This document shows positions 55,725 to 64,000 of a DNA stretch of 64,000 nucleotides, piece by piece. The notes beneath the pieces are model-generated. The model was not told the origin of the DNA. It saw only the letters and a program-made list of their open reading frames with translations, and did not search any database. The position numbers and the translations under genes were made by a program. The DNA lies in NCBI GenBank assembly GCA_965112735.1, contig OZ218964.1:1178001-1242000 (forward strand), written 5' to 3'. The stretch comes from Phaeosaccion multiseriatum (lineage: Eukaryota > Ochrophyta, other classes). Within the stretch, counting starts at the first letter, position 1; the number at the start of each line of letters is the position of its first letter.

Positions 55725-58700
55725 CCCACACACACATACTCACATAGCATGCACACGCACACTCATTCACTCACGCACACACACACTCGCGCACACACAC
55801 ACTCACGCACACACACACACGCGCAGGCCGAGGAGATGAGCAAGCAGAGTGCGGAGTGCCTCGGCGCGGTGAGCGAACTCGTGGAGAAGAGTGTCTCCCA
55901 ACTGCTCGTAGTGCGTAGGGAGTACCACGCTAGACGGCTGGACGTTTCAGAAATTAAGGCGCTCTGGGATGCCACCACAAGCTTCCTGGAGGAGGTAGAG
56001 AGGTTGGGAGGGAAGAAGGGCTTCAAGCTAAGAACCACGCTACTCAATCAGGCCAAGGCGTTTGTAGATAACCGTAAGTGTCCTTGTGTTGTTTATTGTG
56101 AAGGAGGAAGGAAGGGAGTGAATGACTGAGGGGTGAGTGAGTGAGTGAGTGCTTTGCTTGTGTCGGATGGAGTTGCTAATCCTTCCCTTCCGTTCTGACT
56201 CCATCGCGTATCTGTCCGCACCACCATGCACCATTGACGTACGTACGTATCACCTCCTCCACCTTCTCCCACCCCCCTCCTCCTCCTGCGCTCCCTCCCC
56301 CCCCCCCCCCCCCCCTCCTCCTCCTCCTCCTCCTCCTCCTCCTCCTCCTCCTCCTCCTCCTCCTCCTCCTATCTCCTCCTCCCCCTCCTCCTCCTTCTCC
56401 TCCTCGTCCTCCTCCTCCTTCTCCTCCTCGTCCTCCTCTTCCCCCCCCCCCCCCTCCTCCTCCTCCCCCTCCTCCTCCTCCTCCTCCTCCTCGCAGGCCA
56501 CGAAGGCAATAAGAATGCCCTTGTCGCACGACTCGACGCCGAGAAATGGTCTCAAGTGGACGTCTCTGCGGAGCGGCAGGCAGCCATCAGCAGGCTGGCG
56601 AGCGGGAGGCTTCTCAGCAGCAAGGGGGGGGGAGCGGGGGGGTGGGGGGGGGACAGTGGTGCCTCGGCTGAGGGGGGGACAGGGGGGCGGAGTAGCAGCG
56701 GTAGCAGTAATGGGGGAGGAGGAGGAGGAGGAGGAGGGGGGGGGCGGGGGCGGGGGGTCGGTTTCCAAGAAGGGTGGCAAGGAGAGAGGGGGGTCGCCGC
56801 AGAGAGAGAGGAAGAAGGAGGCCGTGGTCAACTCCAAGAGCTGTAGAGTGGTGTGGTCGGCACTGGTCATGGTTGAGCAGGTGAGTGCGCAGCGGGGAGG
56901 GTGGGAGGGAGGGAGGGAGGGAGGGAAGGAAGGGCGAGAAGGGAGGGAAGGGGGAGGGAGGGAGGGAGGGAGGGGAGGGGAGGGGGGAAGGAGAGAGGGA
57001 GGGAGGGGGTATTTGGGAGGATGTATGCCTTGCTGGCTGACTCGGACGTGCAGCAAGCAAGCAGCCGCAATGGAGACTGAACCTTTTGTCGATGTGCTTC
57101 CCCCTCCCTACACAAGGTGATGGATTGCTTACTCCTCGCGCAATACTTCCCCGCGGTGAGCACCGACGTCCTCGCCCGCGTGTCGGAGTTGCTCCGCCTC
57201 TTCAACAGCAGAACCACTCAGCTCGTGTTAGGCGCAGGCGCGATCCACTCCACCGCAAGGCTAAAGAGCATATCTGCCAAGCACCTTGCCCTGTGTAGTC
57301 AGAGCGTGGCCCTCATCCAGGTAGGTAGGGGTGTTGGTGGTCATGTTGGTTGCTCATCACAGATGGCTCACAGAATCGGTTACAGATGCGTTATGGAATG
57401 CCCGTAGAGTGTCGAGAGTCAAGGAGTTGGGAAAGTTCCCAGGAAAGTTCCCAGCCCCCTTCTCTTGCGTTCCTATGACGTTCTCCTACGTTCGACAAAT
57501 GAACGAACCTGACGTGTTTTTTGTGTGTGTGTGTCTCTGTGTATGTGTGCGCATGTGTACGACCAACGTGACAGGCGTTGATGCCCCACATCCGCGCCGC
57601 TCTGGTGACTCAGCTGCCCCCCAAGCACCACACACTCCTTGTGGAGATGGACCGGGTGGCACAGGACTTTCAGGAGCATCATGACAAGATTATGGGCAAG
57701 TTCGTCACCATCATCGAGGTTAGTGGGGGAGGCGGGGGGGAGAGAGGGAGAAAGAGGGAGAGAGAGAGACCGAGAGAGAGAGGGAGGGAGGGATAGAGAG
57801 AGAGGGAGAGAGAGAAGGGGGGGGGGGGGGGGTAGGTTCGTTACCCTCGTCCAATGGGTAGAGAGAAGAGAAAAGAGGTTTGGGTCAATGTTAGAGAGAG
57901 TAATGTGTCACCATCATCGAATGGGTGGAGAGGGAGAGGGGAGGGAGAGAGAGAGGGCGAGAGAGGGACAGAGAAACAGCATTTTGGTCAGCCTCTCTCT
58001 CTCTGCTCGTCTTCTCCTTCCCCCTCTCGGTACCTCTCACACCTTCGTGATCTTCCATCCCCGTCCCCCCTTCCTTCTTTCCTTCCCTCCCACCCTCTTC
58101 CTTCCTCCCTCCCTCCCTTCACGCTCGTTGCTCGAAATCAACCACAAATGGCAAATCACGAATCACCATATTGCGCAGGAGCTCGTGGAAGGAGCAAGCA
58201 GCTCGATATCTTCAGAGGATTGGGAGAGGAAGGGGAGGGACCAATGCGCCTTCATCAGCGACGTTGTGAGGGGTGTCACAGCGATGCATAAGGTGTTGCA
58301 GCAGCAGCTGCCTCCAGAGCAATTGCAGGTCAGTTGGTCTGTCAGTCGGTCAGGCAGTGAGTCAGGCAGGCAGGGAGGCAGTCAGTCAGTCAGTCAGTCT
58401 TTCAGTCAGTCTTTCAGTCAGCCTGTCAGTCTTTCAGTCAGTCAGTCAGTGTGTCAGTCAGTCAGTCAGTCAGTCAGTCAGTCTTTCAGTCAGTCAGTCT
58501 GTCTGTCAGTCAGTCAGTCTGTCTGTCAGTCAGTCAGTCAGTCAGTCAGTCAGTCTTTCAGTCAGCCTGTCATTCAGTCAGTCAGTGTGTCTGTCAGTCT
58601 GTCAGTCAGTCAGTCAGTCTGTCTGTCAGTCAGTCAGTCAGTCAGTCAGTCAGTCTTTCAGTCAGCCTGTTATTCAGTCAGTCTGTCTGTCAGTCAGTCA

Positions 58701-58752
58701 GTCAGTCAGTCAGTCAGTCTTTCAGTCAGCCTGTCATTCAGTCAGTCAGTGT

Positions 58753-58788
<36 letters not shown>

Positions 58789-59144
58789 AGTGTGGTATAC
58801 TCCTCACCCCTCCCCCCACCCCCTCGCCCACCCGCCTTGCCCCGTTTCCCCCCATATCCTCCTCGCAGCACGTATTTAGTCGCATCTTCACCCTCTTAAG
58901 CCGCCGCGTGCCCGAGCTCTTCAATCAAGGAGCGGAGGAAGGGGCTGGCTCCTCTACCTCCTCCTCCTCCTCCTCCTCCTCCTCCTCCTCCTCCTCCTCC
59001 TTGTCGAAGTCAATGTTCTCCAAGTCCGGTTCCGGCCGGGACCGCTTGCTCGATGAGATCGGCTTCATGGTGAATGCTTTAAGGACGCTGAGGGGCATCG
59101 ACGCCTCTAACCTCACCTTGTTGGAAGCCTTTGAGGAGAGATGA
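49850..59144 (+). CDS. VPS54: VPS54, subunit of the GARP tethering complex
   Basis: Exons: 49850-50650, 51381-52064, 52859-53013, 53551-53677, 54089-54220, 54460-55542, 55827-56073, 56497-56880, 57117-57320, 57575-57718, 58179-58328 and 58869-59144. All are GT-AG and phases agree except inside 56497-56880. VPS54 joins VPS51, VPS52 and VPS53 to tether endosome-derived vesicles at the trans-Golgi. Collinear family blocks are [94 protein letters not shown], then [38 protein letters not shown] and [20 protein letters not shown] at the end. The N-terminal ~490 residues are mostly Ala, Gly and Ser tracts. I start at ATG 49850 as the first in frame. In exon 56497-56880 the frame moves by one base within a G-rich tract, implying a missed micro-intron or a base error. 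Confidence 0.88.
50959..51195. repeat. TG/GT microsatellite with TATA block in VPS54 intron 1
   Basis: An imperfect GTGTGT and GCATGT array, ending with an ATATAT run at 51144-51175. The intron (50651-51380) ends with a CACACA array at 51294-51365, so its two halves could pair as a long TG/CA hairpin in the transcript. Confidence 0.8.
52065..52858 (+). repeat. VPS54 intron 2 with GTGA array and CTGT array
   Basis: The intron opens GTGAGTGAGTGAG and keeps GTGA/GTGG units to about 52445. A CTGT/CTGC array follows at 52617-52765 and GTAC repeats at 52795-52808. The donor is embedded in the repeat, so many GTGAGT sites compete with the true one. Confidence 0.8.
53014..53550 (+). repeat. VPS54 intron 3 with CTGT array
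   Basis: About 53165-53480 is a CTGT tetranucleotide array with CTGC, CTAT and CAAT variants. It follows the GTACGT donor and precedes the acceptor CCTCCCGCAG. Confidence 0.85.
55683..55822. repeat. CA microsatellite in VPS54 intron 6
   Basis: An ACACAC array with CTCAC and CGCAC interruptions. It leads directly into the acceptor GCGCAG at 55826. Confidence 0.85.
56296..56490. repeat. TCC array forming the 3' end of VPS54 intron 7
   Basis: A poly-C run, then TCC triplets with TTC and GTC interruptions, reaching the acceptor TCGCAG at 56496. It may act as an extremely long pyrimidine tract for splicing. Confidence 0.85.
58379..58790. repeat. AGTC/CAGT array in the last VPS54 intron
   Basis: About 410 bp of CAGT units with TCTT, CTGT and CCTG variants that recur as larger blocks (CAGTCAGCCTGTCATTCAGT near 58560, 58665 and 58728), so there is a higher-order period of about 60-110 bp. 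Confidence 0.85.
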
Positions 59145-59228
59145 AGGGACTGAGCTTGTTGGAAGCCTTTGAGGAGAGATGAAGGGACTGAGCTTGTTGG
59201 AAGCCTTTGAGGAGAGATGAAGGGACTG
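59119..59228 (+). repeat. 38-bp tandem repeat, three copies, spanning the VPS54 stop
   Basis: The unit runs CTTGTTGGAAGCCTTTGAGG, then AGAGATGAAGGGACTGAG. The first copy contains the last codons and the stop of VPS54 (59142-59144); the next two, at about 59156-59193 and 59194-59228, lie in the 3' UTR. Confidence 0.85.
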
Positions 59229-59818
59229 AGGGACTGAGGGAGGGACTGAGGAGAGGCTTCTTGGTTCGTTCTTCGTTGTTCGTTCTCGTGCTGCGGGTGC
59301 GGGTGTACGGGTCTCAAGCGTGCTTGAGCGTGCCTGGGTCCGACGTGTTGTGTGGGCCCTCCACGCTATCCGATCTTTCTGTCCCCAGCAGCGGCAGAGG
59401 AGCAGCAGCTCTCGGTAAGGAGGAGTGGAATGCGTGCAAGCTCAGCTCAGATCGACCAACCAACCGACCGACCAACCAAACAATCAACCAACCAACCGAC
59501 CAACCAACCAACCAACCGACCAACCAACCAACCAACCGACCAAACAACCAACATGTCAAGAGGCGGCGCAAGGTGTTGACACACTTGTGCAAATGTACAC
59601 ACAGCACTTGGGATGCCGGTCTCGCTCCATTCCAATTAGTGTTGTCGACGAGTTTTAATGTAAGACGTACCAAACCGTGAGTCGGCCCTTCGGCACCTAT
59701 GTACAATCCTCATTTTCCCTCCTCTGCAGAAGGCATGCCTGCCCTGCTTCTCCTGCTCGGCCCCACTCCCGTCCCTTCCCGTCCCTTCCCTGCCCTTCCT
59801 TGCCCTTCCCTGCTTCTC
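59145..59818. other. Convergent region between VPS54 and the RecQ gene
   Basis: No gene is recognised in this stretch, which holds both 3' ends. It contains the 38-bp repeats and an ACCA/ACCG tetranucleotide array at 59455-59553. Confidence 0.55.
59455..59553. repeat. ACCA/ACCG tetranucleotide array
   Basis: About 25 units of CCAA, CCGA and variants, in a pattern where CCGA recurs every 16-20 bp. Confidence 0.85.
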
Positions 59819-60499
59819 CTACTCGAAGTCGCTATCGCTATCGCTGTCCCTGCCCCCGCTGCCGCTGCTGGGCTCGCCGGCATCGCTGGACGCTGCCGAT
59901 GGCGGTGGGAGGCCGCTCGTCTGTCTCCTCCTCGACCCCTGCCCCTCCCCCACCTTCGCTTTCTTTCCTCTCTTTTCCTCCTGGGTATTGTCGTCCTCGT
60001 CATCCTCGTCCTCCCCCTCCCTCGCCTTCCCCTTTTCCCTCCTGTTCTCCTCCTGCGTCTTCTCGTCGTCGTCGTCGTCCTCGTCCTCCTCCTCCTCCCC
60101 CTCCTCCTCCTCCCCGTCCTCCTCGTTGTACCGCCGCTTCACTGTTGACCTATACATTCTCTTTTCTTCCCGTGTAAAATCGTCCTCCTCCTCACCACTG
60201 CTGCTCACTAAATCGACGGTTTCGACGGTTTCGCCCCTGCATCCTCCTCCTCCTGCTGCTGCTCCTCCTCCCTTGCCTTCGCCCTTCCTTCCTTCTCCAT
60301 CTTCCGGCTTCACCCTCTTGCGCCCTAGGCCTCGGCCTCGAGCCTCCTCCACCTCCTCCTCCTGCTGCTGCTGCTGCTGCTCGTCTTCAGTCTTTTCGTC
60401 ATCGTCATCTATAATCATCTCCACTTCATGCCCCACCCCCCCACCGCCAGCACCCTTCTCTTCCCCCCTCTTCGCCTTGCCTCTCCCTCTCCCTCTCCC

Positions 60500-60544
<45 letters not shown>

Positions 60545-61685
60545 CGCTCCTCCTGTTCCTCCTCGTGCTGCTATTTTCTTGCCGTTACTGCTGCTGCTAG
60601 TGCTGCTGCTGCTGCTGGCGGTGGTGTTGGTGGTGGGGGTGGTGTGTTTCTTCTTTCCCTGCGCTTGCTGCTGCTGCTGCTGCTGTATCACCAACTGCTG
60701 AGGCCTGCGAGACACCTTGACCTTGAGATGCCCGCTCTCCACGGCATTGGCCAGGGCCCCAGTGATAACGTAGTGATTGATGCTGTAAGCCGTGTACTTG
60801 AAGAGGTCCCCGAGGATGTCTTGACACAGCAAGTGGTTCACGAAAGCCTCGCTCTGCTCTCGGCTCAACTCCGTTGGTCGGCTGAGCACCCCAGGCAACT
60901 ACAGCCGGGGGGGAGGAGGGGGGGAGACGTAGAGAGAGATAGAGAGAGGGAGAGAAGTGACACAGACAGAGAGAGAGGGAGAGGGAGAGGGAGACACAGA
61001 GAGAGAGGGAGAGAGACAGGCAGACAGACAGAGAGGGAGAGAGAGACACACACACAGAGAGAGAGAGAGCAAGACGGAGAGAGAGTGGGGACGGAAACGA
61101 CCGACATGAGTGAGTGAGTGAGAAAGATGCTCATGACGAGGAAGAGATAGGGAATGGCAATGGCAATGGCAATGGCACTGGCTGGGAGAAGAAGGGGGCG
61201 GGGGGGGGGAGGGGAAGGGCTCAAAATCCTTGAGGCTCCTTCCCATCACTTCATCCCTCACCCCACCCCCTCCAGCAGGAAGTGACTAAACTGACAGACA
61301 CGCAGTCACCCACCTGCTTCTTCTGCCTCCAGTAGTCAGTGAGCTGCTTGCACGTAACACTGTCCCCCTTGGCATTGACATGCCTGAGCACGGCAATGAG
61401 AGACAGCGCATGACGCGTCATATCCACCTCAACAAGCTGAAACTGTGGCTGCCCCCCCTCGCCCCCCCCACCCCCAGCAGAAGCAGCGCAGTTGTCGCAG
61501 GTACCCTCACAGGCGCCTCGGTCGAAGGGCTCCCCGAGAGCGTCTGCCAAGAGCTTTCGTCTAGAGGGAGGGCGGGGGGGGGGCGGGCGTTTGTCATCGT
61601 CATCATCATCACCACCACCATCATCATCATCATCATCATCATCATCGTCACCACCATCATCATCCTACTCCTCATCCTCCTCCTC

Positions 61686-61717
<32 letters not shown>

Positions 61718-61817
61718 CATGATCACCATCATCATCATGATCATCATCATCATCACCATCATGATCACCATCGTGATTACCATCATGATCACCATCATCA
61801 TCGTCATCATCACCATC

Positions 61818-61879
<62 letters not shown>

Positions 61880-61941
61880 GATTACCATCATCATCACCAT
61901 CATCATCACCATCATCATCATCATCATCATCATCACCATCG

Positions 61942-62023
<82 letters not shown>

Positions 62024-62057
62024 CATCACCATCATCATCATCACCATCACCATCATC

Positions 62058-62115
<58 letters not shown>

Positions 62116-63759
62116 CCATCATCACCATCATCACTCTCTACCTGCACGTCCCGGGGTCTTGTGCGTAACTCATCATCTTGCGAAGACAAGCCACCCCGTT
62201 CTTACTCTCGTGGGACTGACCCGCGAGGGCAGAAGCGTCGCCAGCCTGTGCATGTGTGTGGGGGTGTGGTGCACACGTCGTTCGGAGGAGAGAAGAACGG
62301 GCAGTTGGTGGTACAGCAGTACACGTTGGTGGTACAGCAGCAGTGAGGAGGTGAGCAGCAGAAACCTATGACTCAAGACTCCCTCATACATACTTCACAC
62401 CCATCTGTCTCTCTGTCTCTCTTTCTCTCTCTCTTCCTCTTCTTCATCTCTCTCCCTCTCTCTCTCTCCCTGTCTCTCTCAATCTCTCTCTCTCTCCCTC
62501 TCTCTCTCTCCCTCTCTCTCTCTCTCCCTCTTTCTCTCATTCGCTCCCTCACCCGATAGAAGAGCACGCAATCGGCCTTCTTCCCGTCCCTGCCTGCCCT
62601 GCCGCTCTCCTCTGATGGGGGACATGGAACGAGGGTGAATATACCAACACAAGAAACAGACATATTGAAGAGGAAGGGAAGGGAAGGGAAGGGAAGGGAA
62701 GGGAAGGGAGAGGCAAGAGGAGGAAGAGAGGAAGAATATTGTAGAGTACAAGGTCAGCACAAGTTCCCTCTCTCGTCTCTCATCTCTCACCTCGTCACTA
62801 CCTCACTGCCTCACTGCCCCACTACCTCATTGCCTCACTACCTCACTACCTCACTACCTCACTACAATACGACCTCACTAACTCACTATCTCACTGCCTC
62901 ACTACCTCGCGGCCTCACTACCTCACTACCTTCCCTTCTCACTCACGATAGTAGCCCTCCACGCTCTTGCTCAACGAATAGTGCACCACGTAGCGCACGT
63001 CGAGCTTGTTGATGCCCATCCTGTACATTCACAGTCACAGTTGGCACAGTCACAGTTGGCACAGTCACAGAGTCAGCTTCTTGTTGCCCGTCCTCAGGCC
63101 CTGTGCATTCGCAGTCACAGTTGGCAAAGGCACAATCAACGTCCACACGCTTCCTTGCTACGCCCCTTCGCCACCTTGCCCCCTGCCCCCCTCACCCTTC
63201 CCAAGCTAAGCTCACCACCCCCTTGCAAGACAAAAGAGCTGTCTAGCCAGAGCATAGGCAGGCAGGGTATGGGGCAAGTGTAGGGTATGGGGCAAGTATA
63301 GGGTATAGAAAGGGCCGAGGAGGCATAGGGTATGTATGTAACACATACCCGAAGGCAATGGTTGCCACGCACACTTGGATCAGGCAGGGTATGGGGCAAG
63401 TATAGGGTATGGGGCAAGTATAGGGTATAGAAAGGGCCGGCGAGGCATAGGGTATGTATGTGACACGTACCCGAAGGCAATGGTTGCCACGCACACTTGG
63501 ATCAAATCCCTCTGCCACGCCCTCTGCACGCGTGCCCTCCCTTGGTCGTCTGAAGAAGAATTGTGAACATAAAAAGTTAGTGATTGACGAAGCTCCTTGT
63601 GAATACCTTCTCTCCCAGGCCGGCGGGATGGCACCAGTAGCACCCCGCCCCTCTCTCCTTCCTTCTCTCCCTCTCTCCATCTCCTTCCCTGCCCACCTGC
63701 TTGCCTGCCTGCCTGCTTGCCTGCCCGCCTGCTTGCCTGCTTGCCTGCCTGCCTGCTTG

Positions 63760-63823
<64 letters not shown>

Positions 63824-63863
63824 CATGCCTGCCTGCCTGCCTGCCTGCCTGCTTGCCTGCTTG

Positions 63864-63895
<32 letters not shown>

Positions 63896-64000
63896 CCCTC
63901 TCAGTGGCACCCCCCGGATCTCAACTCAACTCACCCATGCCGGCATGATAACAGCCCGCTCGGATGCCCTTGTCAATGAGGTACTGAGCCACCTCCTCAC
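59819..64000 (-). CDS. RecQ-family DNA helicase, 5' part missing
   Basis: Seven minus-strand exons: from the right edge to 63935, 63549-63471, 63020-62947, 62611-62553, 62245-62142, 61560-61314 and 60898-59819, all GT-AG with agreeing phases; about 569 residues visible. RecQ helicases unwind DNA 3' to 5' in recombination and replication repair. Visible in order: CYHAGM and QVCVATIAFGMGINKLDVRY (helicase domain 2), YYQESGRAGRDGKKADCVLF (motif VI with its Arg finger), the zinc-binding region with GTCRRKLLAD and GACEGTCDNC (four Cys), and the RQC winged helix with LSREQSEAFVNHLLCQDILGD. The C-terminal ~270 residues are Gln, Glu, Asp and Ser-rich, ending DSDSDSDFE; no HRDC domain is visible. The ATPase motifs lie beyond the window. 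BLM/RecQ5-type placement is open. Confidence 0.88.
60666..60700 (-). repeat. Motif copy in the RecQ gene, coding QLVIQQ
   Basis: A canonical copy in a CTG run. It is read as [11 protein letters not shown] straight after the winged-helix domain (KVSRRPQ), where the acidic tail begins. Confidence 0.8.
60899..61313 (-). repeat. RecQ intron with GA-rich arrays
   Basis: A 415-bp intron. The stretch 60925-61085 is GAGA with GACA interruptions on the plus strand, pyrimidine-rich in the transcript, and GGCAAT repeats lie near 61152-61175. Confidence 0.75.
61594..62134. repeat. ATC/GAT microsatellite filling a RecQ intron
   Basis: About 540 bp of CAT/CAC triplets on the plus strand. They take up nearly the whole intron 61561-62141 between the exons for the zinc-binding region. 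Long poly-Ile, Met and Asp frames here are by-products. Confidence 0.9.
62301..62343 (+). repeat. Two motif variants (TTGGTGGTA) in a RecQ intron
   Basis: CAGTTGGTGGTACAGCAG and ACGTTGGTGGTACAGCAG stand 20 bp apart in the intron between the motif VI exon and the zinc-region exon. The copy is non-coding. Confidence 0.7.
63243..63505 (-). repeat. Tandem duplication of a RecQ exon end plus intron start
   Basis: A block of about 120 bp (GGCAGGGTATGGGGCAAG... to CACGCACACTTGGATCA) occurs at about 63265-63382 and again at about 63383-63505, with smaller GGGTATGGGGCAAG repeats inside. Each copy holds TTGATCCAAGTGTGCGTGGC and ATTGCCTTCGG followed by a GTA donor. The right-hand copy joins the true exon; the left-hand one is an exon fragment without its own acceptor. 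Confidence 0.85.
63690..63899. repeat. TGCC tetranucleotide array in a RecQ intron
   Basis: About 50 units of CTGC/CTTGC on the plus strand lie within the intron 63550-63934. Interruptions (TTGC, CCGC, CATGC) are scattered. Confidence 0.9.

Noticed and set aside
58273-58899. [12 protein letters not shown] repeat proteins
   Set aside because: They are translations of the CAGT array in the last VPS54 intron; the exons on either side are in phase without it.
61380-62189. Long poly-Ile, poly-Met and poly-Asp frames
   Set aside because: These come from the ATC microsatellite in a RecQ intron; the flanking exons join exactly without it.
63380-63948. GRQAGRQA and CLPACLPA repeat proteins
   Set aside because: They are translations of the TGCC array in a RecQ intron, running into the true exon by chance.

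Overview
This is nuclear DNA of a eukaryote. Genes are split by GT-AG introns, divergent genes share short promoters, and the proteins (ORC3, VPS54, a RecQ-type helicase, a hybrid histidine kinase with a CHASE-like sensor, a CoA-type Nudix enzyme, a C-terminal Gly-Cys-Sec-Gly thioredoxin reductase) are eukaryotic. Very high CAG/CTG and GGA/TCC content, a hybrid kinase and a probable selenoprotein point to a protist or alga, perhaps a heterokont; the sequence alone does not fix the lineage.

Layout. 1-28549 (minus): a giant, incomplete secreted or cell-surface protein with a signal peptide, three copies of an unfamiliar N-terminal module, two cadherin-like repeats and 60-odd TIG/IPT repeats, over 9,300 residues and running off the left edge. 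28899-29203 (plus): a 64-residue twin CX9C protein resembling CMC4, with one 110-bp intron. 29204-30910: no gene recognised. 30911-34507 (minus): a Q-rich orphan of about 965 residues in four exons. 34767-38849 (plus): ORC3. 39169-42387 (minus): a single-exon hybrid histidine kinase. 42797-43545: a roughly 750-bp GACT tetranucleotide array. 44505-47550 (minus): thioredoxin reductase whose reading continues through an in-frame TGA. 47820-48867 (plus): Nudix hydrolase. 49850-59144 (plus): VPS54 of the GARP tethering complex, many exons, nearly every intron carrying a different microsatellite. 59819-64000 (minus): the C-terminal half of a RecQ helicase, running off the right edge.

The genes do not form a pathway. 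They are housekeeping genes (replication origin recognition, DNA repair, Golgi tethering, redox control, mitochondrial import) beside one giant surface protein. Three gene pairs are divergent, with 259-349 bp between start codons.

The most unusual signal is a short motif, CAGTTGGTGATACAG and close variants, embedded in CAG/CTG runs at over twenty sites, in both orientations, in several unrelated genes and also in introns and intergenic DNA. It is read in several frames (QLVIQQ, AVGDTA, LYHQL, AVSPTA). In the one frame where the usual core would give TGA, the coding copies carry a base change that removes the stop.
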